Assembly (NCBI GenBank): GCA_020029455.1
Contig: JAIBJH010000177.1
Span: forward strand, 1-5,776
Reading direction: 5' to 3'
DNA length: 5,776 nt
Source of the DNA: Hyphomicrobiales bacterium
GTDB lineage: Bacteria; Pseudomonadota; Alphaproteobacteria; Rhizobiales; Aestuariivirgaceae
How positions within the stretch are numbered: the first letter of the stretch is position 1; each line of letters begins with the position of its first letter. Shown here one piece after another: positions 1 through 4,703 of this stretch. The notes under the pieces were generated by a model, which saw only the letters and a program-made list of their open reading frames with translations, ran no database searches and had not been told where the DNA came from. The position numbers and the translations under genes were made by a program.

Positions 1-696
1 CGGCTTCTTCGCCGCCTTGAGAAGTTTCACGGCATCGGCCACACGCCGCTTGTCAGGCCGGGGCCGGGGGATTTCATGCACCGTGTGGGCAAAGAATTCT
101 TCTGGATAATCACAGGCCATTTCCTGCACATCCTGCGGCAGGCCGATGAAGACAGGTCCGCAGTCCGCTGGATCCAGCAACACCGCCACCGCCTGCGGCA
201 GCGACGAAATGATCTGTTCTGGATGGACGATGCGGTCCCAGTAGCGCGTCACCGCCTTGTAGGCGTCATTGACGCTGATCGCCGGATTGTTGAAATGCTC
301 TACCTGCTGCATCACCGGATCGGGCCTGCGGTTGACGAAAATATCGCCCGCCAGGAACAGCACAGGGAGGCGGTTTGTGTGGGCAACGCCCGCTGCCGTC
401 ACCATATTGGTGGCGCCGGGTCCGATGGACGATGTGGCCACCATGATTTGCCGCCGTTTCTTGGCCTTGGCAAAACCAATGGCCGCCAGCGCCATGGATT
501 GCTCGTTCTGCCCGCGCCAGGTGGGGAATTGGTCCTTCACCTCTTCCAGCGCTTCCGACAGGCAGGTCACATTGCCATGGCCGAAGATGCCGAAGATGCC
601 GGGGAACAGCGGTACCTCCTTGCCGTCCACAATGGTGAACTGGTTGATGAGATAGCGCACCAGCGCCTGCGCCATGGTGAGGCGGATTGTGGACAT
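1..696 (-). CDS. iolD: IolD, 3D-(3,5/4)-trihydroxycyclohexane-1,2-dione hydrolase (N-terminal part, runs off left edge)
   Basis: IolD is a cytosolic ThDP-dependent enzyme that hydrolytically opens the ring of trihydroxycyclohexane-1,2-dione (THcHDO), giving 5-deoxy-glucuronate in myo-inositol catabolism. The visible 232 codons read from ATG at 696 to base 1 without a stop; family members are roughly 600-640 residues, so this is the PYR domain and the start of the middle domain. The opening STIRLTMAQALVRYL, the GIFGIFGHGNV stretch (residues 33-43), the ThDP-activating glutamate E65 in QNEQ, SSIGPGATNMVT (89-100), RRPDPVMQQVEH (123-134), SVND and RYWDRI (151-156), and LPQDVQ (186-191) are all typical of IolD rather than of acetolactate synthase. 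The start at 696 is chosen because GGGAGG lies 6 nt upstream; an in-frame ATG at 714 has no such site. It is divergent from the dehydrogenase at 782. More iol genes probably lie to the left (inference). The family call is very secure. Confidence 0.95.
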   Translation of the reverse strand, partial: MSTIRLTMAQALVRYLINQFTIVDGKEVPLFPGIFGIFGHGNVTCLSEALEEVKDQFPTWRGQNEQSMALAAIGFAKAKKRRQIMVATSSIGPGATNMVTAAGVAHTNRLPVLFLAGDIFVNRRPDPVMQQVEHFNNPAISVNDAYKAVTRYWDRIVHPEQIISSLPQAVAVLLDPADCGPVFIGLPQDVQEMACDYPEEFFAHTVHEIPRPRPDKRRVADAVKLLKAAKKP

Positions 697-781
697 GGGC
701 ACCCTCCCGTGCATAAGATTTTGGAAAACACTAGCGCTGTGGTGCAGAGAGTTACAACAGCCGTAAGAAAGGTTCTTTTCA
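697..781. promoter_or_regulatory. Divergent intergenic region between iolD and the dehydrogenase gene
   Basis: Both flanking genes start outwards from this 85-nt gap, so it should hold promoters for both strands. I could not identify convincing -35/-10 pairs. It contains an imperfect inverted repeat with half-sites GCTGTGGT (736-743) and ACAACAGC (754-761, matching at 7 of 8 positions as an inverted copy) separated by 10 nt, a possible regulator site. A weak purine-rich ribosome binding site AAGAAAGG (765-772) precedes the ATG at 782 by 9 nt. Promoter function is inferred from gene layout alone. Confidence 0.45.
703..708 (-). promoter_or_regulatory. Ribosome binding site of iolD
   Basis: GGGAGG on the minus strand, 6 nt before the ATG at 696, decides this start over the in-frame ATG at 714. 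The motif forms the six-base loop between GCAC (minus strand, 712-709) and GTGC (702-699), so a weak 4-bp stem could present it in the mRNA. Confidence 0.7.
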
Positions 782-1747
782 ATGCCCCATGTGCTCGTTG
801 CAGGCTTGATCCACGAGCAGGGCCTTGACGTCTTGCGTTCCGCCCCGGGCATCAAATTCCGTCTGGTGGAAGAGATTTCAACCGCATCTTATGCGCCCTT
901 TGTCGGCGAGGCCGATGCCATCATCATCCGCACCCAGCCCCTGACTGCGGAACTCATCGGCAAGGCGGAGAGGCTCAGGATCGTCTCCCGCCATGGCGTG
1001 GGTTATGACAACATCGATGTGCCGGCCCTCAACGCCCGCAAGATCCCGCTCACCGTCGTGGGCGATGTGAACTCGAGAGCCGTGGCCGAGCACACCCTGA
1101 TGCTGATGCTCGCCGCCGCCCGCCGCACCGTGGCCCACGACAAGGCCACGCGCTCCGGCCAATGGAATGAGCGCAATAAATTCGATTCCGTGGAACTTGA
1201 CGGCAAGCAACTCCTGATCCTGGGCTTTGGCCGCATCGGAAGGCGTGTCGCCGAACTTGCCCATGCCTTCGGCATGCAAGTTTCGGCCTATGATCCGTTT
1301 GTTGCACCGGAAGTGATCGCCGCCAATGGCGCTTCACCTGCAGGCGATTTGCACGAAGCGCTTGCCATGGCTGATGTTGTGAGCCTGCATCTTCCGGCTT
1401 CGCCGCAAGGCCCGGTCATCGCCGCAGGTGAGCTCGCGGCAATGAAATCATCAGCGATCCTCGTCAATGCCGCCCGTGGTGAGCTTGTGGATGAGGCGGC
1501 TCTCGACCAGGCGCTGCGCGATGGAAAGCTCCGCCACGCGGCCCTTGACGTGTACCGGCAGGAGCCGCCTGCAGCCGATAATCCGCTGCTCGGAAATCCC
1601 CGCGTGACGCTGATGCCCCACAATGCGGGCTTGACGCAGGAATGTGCCGCCCGCATGGCTGTCGTCTCTGCCCGTAACGTCATCGACTTCTTTTCCGGCA
1701 AGCTGGACGTGGGCTTGGTGGTGAACCGGGACGCCATTTCCCGCTGA
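782..1747 (+). CDS. D-2-hydroxyacid dehydrogenase, phosphoglycerate-dehydrogenase-like, substrate unknown
   Basis: This 321-residue cytosolic protein belongs to the D-isomer-specific 2-hydroxyacid dehydrogenases, which interconvert 2-oxoacids and D-2-hydroxyacids with NAD(P)H. The substrate-binding domain (about 1-95 and 290-321) flanks a Rossmann domain with LILGFGRIG (145-153, GxGxxG). An aspartate after the second strand (D171 in AYDPF) favours NAD over NADP. The expected catalytic set is present: R232 in NAARGELVDE, E261 in RQEPP, and H280 in MPHNAG. RHGVGYDNID (70-79) is the usual signature of the phosphoglycerate dehydrogenase branch. The length leaves no room for a C-terminal ACT or other serine-sensing domain, so this is the short form and need not be SerA; hydroxypyruvate/glyoxylate reductase or a sugar-acid dehydrogenase are alternatives. 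It is divergent from iolD and lies 89 nt before xylB on the same strand, suggesting a catabolic role (inference). The family is secure, the substrate is not. Confidence 0.9.
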   Translation: MPHVLVAGLIHEQGLDVLRSAPGIKFRLVEEISTASYAPFVGEADAIIIRTQPLTAELIGKAERLRIVSRHGVGYDNIDVPALNARKIPLTVVGDVNSRAVAEHTLMLMLAAARRTVAHDKATRSGQWNERNKFDSVELDGKQLLILGFGRIGRRVAELAHAFGMQVSAYDPFVAPEVIAANGASPAGDLHEALAMADVVSLHLPASPQGPVIAAGELAAMKSSAILVNAARGELVDEAALDQALRDGKLRHAALDVYRQEPPAADNPLLGNPRVTLMPHNAGLTQECAARMAVVSARNVIDFFSGKLDVGLVVNRDAISR

Positions 1748-1758
1748 CAAAATTCTAT

Positions 1759-1769
1759 TTGTCAGACAA
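1759..1769. promoter_or_regulatory. Candidate GntR (FadR-subfamily) operator upstream of xylB
   Basis: TTGTCAGACAA is a perfect 5+1+5 palindrome that fits the FadR-subfamily GntR consensus TNGTNNNACNA at every fixed position. It lies 12 nt after the stop of the dehydrogenase and 67 nt before the xylB GTG, in noncoding sequence. A very weak promoter candidate, TTGATA (1770-1775), 17 nt, TAAGAG (1793-1798), begins right beside it, so a bound repressor could block transcription of xylBA. No regulator gene is in the window. Xylose genes are more often controlled by XylR of the ROK, LacI or AraC types, so a GntR regulator here is inference. Confidence 0.45.
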
Positions 1770-1785
1770 TTGATATTCGCTGTCA

Positions 1786-1808
1786 TGGAGGCTAAGAGAG
1801 GCCCTCCA
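1786..1808 (+). other. Small hairpin in the probable 5' leader of xylBA
   Basis: TGGAGG (1786-1791) pairs with CCTCCA (1803-1808) across an 11-nt loop. There is no T-tract after it, so it does not look like a terminator for the upstream dehydrogenase gene. The CCTCC arm is also complementary to the GGAGG of the xylB ribosome binding site at 1828-1832, so an alternative pairing that hides that site is possible. Function is unproven and chance is possible. Confidence 0.3.
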
Positions 1809-1822
1809 AAACAAGAAACAGC

Positions 1823-1832
1823 GGGGAGGAGG
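1823..1832 (+). promoter_or_regulatory. Strong ribosome binding site of xylB (supports a GTG start)
   Basis: GGGGAGGAGG ends 4 nt before GTG at 1837 and contains two overlapping GGAGG-like cores (spacing 4 or 7 nt). It fixes the non-ATG start, and the protein that follows begins exactly at the conserved N-terminal FGGY segment (AAYLGLDFGTSS). Confidence 0.75.
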
Positions 1833-1836
1833 AAGC

Positions 1837-3294
1837 GTGGCGGCATATCTGGGCCTGGATTTTGGCACGTCGTCGGTCAAGGGCGTTCTCATTGATGAAA
1901 AACAGAAGATCGTTGCGACAGCCTCATCACCGTTGAAAGTCTCACGCCCGCAATCGGGCTGGAGCGAGCAGAATCCGGAAGACTGGTGGAAGGCCGCGGG
2001 CAAGGTTGTGGCGGCGCTCCGCAAGATGAAGCCCAAGATGGTCGCCGCCGTTGAGGGCATTGGTCTCTCCGGCCAGCAGCACGGCGCTACGCTTCTCGGC
2101 AAGGATGGCAAGGTGCTGCGTCCCTGCATCCTGTGGAATGACGCCCGCTCCTTCCGCGAATGCGAAGAGATCATGGCGCGCGAGCCCAAGGCCGTACCAC
2201 TCACGGGAAATATTCCGCTCGCCGGCTACACCGCGCCGAAGCTGGTGTGGGTCAAAAAGCACGAGCCGCATGTCTTCGAGAAAGTGGCCAAGGTCCTCTT
2301 GCCCAAGGACTACATCCGCTATCGCATGACCGGAACCTTCGGCTCCGACATGTCGGATTCCGCTGGCACCTACTGGCTCGACATTGCCAAACGCCAATGG
2401 TCCGACATGCTGCTCGCCGCAACCGACATGCGCCGCGACCAGATGCCGGAACTTTTCGAAGGAACGGACGCCACGGGCCAGCTCACGCCCGCTGTTGCAA
2501 AAGCCTGGGGCATGCCGAAACGCCCCGTGGTTGCGGGTGGCGGCGGTGATAATGCGGCCTCTGCCTGCGGCATCGGCGCGGTGACGGATGGCGCGGGCTT
2601 CATCTCCATCGGCACTTCGGGCGTGATGTTCGTCTCCAATGACCGCTTCAGCCCCAATGCTTCAAAGATGGTCCATGCCTTCTGCCATGCCACGCCGAAC
2701 ACCTGGCACCAAATGGGCGTCATTCTCTCCGCCACCGCAAGCCTTGAATGGTTGGCGGGCGTGCTGAAGGAGCCTGCACCACAATTAACAAAGGCTCTCG
2801 GACCACAGCTCAAGGGCCCATCGCCTGCACTTTTCCTGCCCTATCTCTCGGGCGAACGCACACCTGTTGGCGATGCGCAAATCCGTGGCGCGGTTTTGGG
2901 GCTGGGCCACGAGACAGACCGCAAGGCGCTGACACATGCCGTGCTAGATTCCATTGCCTTCGCCTTCCGTGACTCGCTGGAAGCATTGGAAGCTGGTGGC
3001 GCCAAGATCAACCGCCTGATGGCGGTGGGTGGCGGCACCAAGTCGGAACTCTGGCTCAAGATCATGGCGACCGTTCTGGGCGTTCCCATTGATCTTCCCG
3101 TCGCAGGCGATGTGGGCGGCGCTTTTGGCGCGGCCCGCATGGGACGTGTTGCGGCGACAGGCACAGATTGGCGCAAGGCGTTTTCAAAGCCGAAGATCGC
3201 CCGCACCATTGCGCCGGAAAAATCTGCGGCCAACGCCTATCTTGATCAATACAAGCGCTACACAAAGATCTATCCAGCCATCAAGGGAATCTGA
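1837..3294 (+). CDS. xylB: Xylulokinase
   Basis: Xylulokinase phosphorylates D-xylulose with ATP to D-xylulose 5-phosphate, which enters the pentose phosphate pathway; it acts in the cytosol. The protein is 485 residues, the same size as E. coli XylB (484), with the two-domain FGGY/actin-like fold. Visible motifs in order: the N-terminal phosphate loop LGLDFGTSSVKG (5-16, D8), WSEQNPEDWW (42-51), the substrate loop GLSGQQHG (76-83), WNDAR (100-104), LPKDYIRYRMTG (155-166), SDSAGTYWLD (173-182), GGGGDNAASACG (234-245) with the expected catalytic base D238, SIGTSG (257-262), the LPYLSGERTP segment (334-343), and the C-terminal FGGY signature VGGGTKSELWLKIMA (397-411). Xylulokinase is preferred over glycerol or gluconate kinase because of SGQQHG, the overall length and the adjacent xylA. 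The start is GTG with a strong ribosome binding site. xylA follows after 5 nt, so the two are surely co-transcribed and probably translationally coupled. Confidence 0.96.
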   Translation: MAAYLGLDFGTSSVKGVLIDEKQKIVATASSPLKVSRPQSGWSEQNPEDWWKAAGKVVAALRKMKPKMVAAVEGIGLSGQQHGATLLGKDGKVLRPCILWNDARSFRECEEIMAREPKAVPLTGNIPLAGYTAPKLVWVKKHEPHVFEKVAKVLLPKDYIRYRMTGTFGSDMSDSAGTYWLDIAKRQWSDMLLAATDMRRDQMPELFEGTDATGQLTPAVAKAWGMPKRPVVAGGGGDNAASACGIGAVTDGAGFISIGTSGVMFVSNDRFSPNASKMVHAFCHATPNTWHQMGVILSATASLEWLAGVLKEPAPQLTKALGPQLKGPSPALFLPYLSGERTPVGDAQIRGAVLGLGHETDRKALTHAVLDSIAFAFRDSLEALEAGGAKINRLMAVGGGTKSELWLKIMATVLGVPIDLPVAGDVGGAFGAARMGRVAATGTDWRKAFSKPKIARTIAPEKSAANAYLDQYKRYTKIYPAIKGI

Positions 3295-3299
3295 AGCTC

Positions 3300-4610
3300 A
3301 TGTCATTCTTCTCTATCAAGAAGCCCGCCAAGTTCGAGGGCGCGAAATCCAAAAAGGAATTCGCTTTCCGCCACTATGACAAGAACAAGAAGGTGCTGGG
3401 CAAGACCATGGGCGAGCATCTGCGCTTTGCCATGTGCTGGTGGCACTCCACCTGCTGGCCCGGCAGCGATCCCTTCGGCGGCGATACCTTTTTGCGTCCC
3501 TGGCACCACTCATCCGATGAAATGGGCGCGGCCCGTCAAAAGGCCGACGTAATGTTCGAGGCCATGGAGCTGACGGGCATCGACTTTTTCACCTTCCATG
3601 ATCGCGACATCGCGCCAGAAGGAGCCACGCTCAAGGAAAGCAATGCCAATGTTTCGGCCATTGCCTCCTACATCGAAAAGAAGATGGCGAAATCGAAAAA
3701 GCAATTGCTCTGGGGCACCGCCAATCTCTTCTCCAACCGCCGCTTCATGGCGGGTGCAGCAACGAACCCTGATCCGGATGTGTTTGCCTACACCGCAGCC
3801 CAGATCAAGCATGCCATGGACGTGACCAAGGGCTTGGGCGGCGCCAACTATGTCATGTGGGGCGGCCGCGAAGGCTATGAGACGCTGCTCAACACCAATA
3901 TCGGCCATGAGCTAGAAGCGGCCAAGCGCCTGCTCGCGCTCGTCGTCGAATACAAGCACAAGATTGGCTTCAAGGGCCCGATCCTCATCGAGCCCAAGCC
4001 GCAGGAACCGACCAAGCATCAATATGACTATGATGTGGCGACCGTCTATTCGCTGATTTCATCTCTCGGCGCCCAGAAGGATGTGAAGGTCAACGTCGAG
4101 CAGAACCACGCTATCCTTGCAGGCCACACTTTCGAACATGAGATCGCGCTCGCCGCCGCCTGGGGCATATTCGGCTCTATCGATTTGAACCGCGGCGATT
4201 ACCAGTCCGGCTGGGATACCGACCAGTTCATCGTCGATGTGCCGGAGATCACGGTTGCCATGCTGGAGATCCTGAAGGCCGGTGGCTTCACCACCGGCGG
4301 CATGAACTTCGATGCCAAGATTAGGCGCCAGTCCATCGCTCCCGATGACCTCGTCTATGCCCATGTGGGTTCCATGGATGCCTGTGCCAAAGGTCTGCTC
4401 AATGCCGCCGCCATCATCGAGGATGGCACGCTTGGCGGAATTGTGAACGACCGCTACGCCGGATGGGTGACGGCGCAGAACAAGGCCATGCTCGCCGGCA
4501 AGGAAAGCTTGGGCCAGATCGCCGCGCGTGTTGAAAAACAGAACATCAACCCGCAGCCCAAATCTGGCCAGCAGGAGCGGCTGGAGAATTTGATCAACCG
4601 GTTCTGTTGA
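3300..4610 (+). CDS. xylA: Xylose isomerase (class II)
   Basis: This enzyme converts D-xylose to D-xylulose using two divalent metal ions, in the cytosol, as a TIM-barrel tetramer. At 436 residues with an N-terminal extension it is the long class II form. Active-site residues are all present, numbered one below E. coli: H100 and D103 (FHDRD), E231 and K233 (IEPKPQEPTKHQYDYD), E267 and H270 (NVEQNH), D295 (GSIDLNRGD), D306 and D308 (GWDTDQF), D338 (NFDAK). WGGREGYETLLNT (187-199) and GTANLFSNRRFMAGAATNPDPD (139-160 region) are hallmark stretches. The W48 and F59 (DPFG) pocket aromatics are kept, but the segment around 47-53 (WWHSTCW) and 95-100 (DFFTFH) differs from the usual WHTFxW and PFYCFH. 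The ATG lies 5 nt after the xylB stop; AAGGGA inside the xylB end (3283-3288) is the likely ribosome binding site, 11 nt away, which suggests coupling. The order xylB-xylA is the reverse of the E. coli order. Confidence 0.97.
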   Translation: MSFFSIKKPAKFEGAKSKKEFAFRHYDKNKKVLGKTMGEHLRFAMCWWHSTCWPGSDPFGGDTFLRPWHHSSDEMGAARQKADVMFEAMELTGIDFFTFHDRDIAPEGATLKESNANVSAIASYIEKKMAKSKKQLLWGTANLFSNRRFMAGAATNPDPDVFAYTAAQIKHAMDVTKGLGGANYVMWGGREGYETLLNTNIGHELEAAKRLLALVVEYKHKIGFKGPILIEPKPQEPTKHQYDYDVATVYSLISSLGAQKDVKVNVEQNHAILAGHTFEHEIALAAAWGIFGSIDLNRGDYQSGWDTDQFIVDVPEITVAMLEILKAGGFTTGGMNFDAKIRRQSIAPDDLVYAHVGSMDACAKGLLNAAAIIEDGTLGGIVNDRYAGWVTAQNKAMLAGKESLGQIAARVEKQNINPQPKSGQQERLENLINRFC

Positions 4611-4625
4611 TTTTCTTCCTCCCCA

Positions 4626-4696
4626 TCGTAACCCCGGCGAAAGCCGGGGCCTACTGAGCCGACTGAAATGGATCCCGGCCTGCGCTGGGATGACGA
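4626..4696. repeat. Bipartite palindromic (REP-like) intergenic element
   Basis: Two hairpins stand as imperfect inverted copies of each other. The first is CCCCGGC-GAAA-GCCGGGG (4632-4649), a perfect 7-bp stem with a GNRA-type tetraloop. The second is ATCCCGGC-CTGC-GCTGGGAT (4672-4691), an 8-bp stem with one G-T position. Read on opposite strands the outer ends agree (TCGTAACCCC from 4626 and TCGTCATCCC from 4696), so the whole element can also fold as one long cruciform. Elements of this look, with GTCATCCCGGC-type ends, are scattered between genes of many alphaproteobacteria (recalled, not searched). The copy nearly fills the convergent gap between xylA and the DUF3422 gene. Confidence 0.7.
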
Positions 4697-4703
4697 ATTT
4701 TTT
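4672..4703 (+). terminator. Possible intrinsic terminator of xylBA
   Basis: The second hairpin of the repeat (4672-4691) is followed, after 6 nt, by six T residues (4698-4703) on the plus strand. The gap between stem and T-tract is longer than in a classic rho-independent terminator, so efficiency is uncertain. Its place 62 nt after the xylA stop fits. No T-tract follows either hairpin on the minus strand, so it is not an obvious terminator for the opposing gene. Confidence 0.4.

Noticed and set aside
571..600. Tandem GGCATCTTC-like repeat within iolD
   Set aside because: It encodes the conserved GIFGIFGHG motif of IolD, so the repetition is explained by the protein sequence.
76..828. Long plus-strand open frame (250 codons) opposite iolD and running into the dehydrogenase start
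   Set aside because: It is antisense to the clearly recognisable IolD frame, has an arginine/histidine-rich low-quality translation, and overlaps the start of the dehydrogenase gene.
1288..1737. Minus-strand open frame of 149 codons inside the dehydrogenase gene
   Set aside because: Serine/alanine/arginine-rich shadow translation with no recognisable motif, wholly within a well-supported gene.
2370..2813. Minus-strand open frame of 147 codons inside xylB
   Set aside because: Shadow of the GC-rich xylB frame; no ribosome binding site or domain seen.
4632..4649. First hairpin alone as a rho-independent terminator
   Set aside because: The stem is strong but is followed by CCTACTGAG, not a T-tract, and none follows it on the minus strand either.
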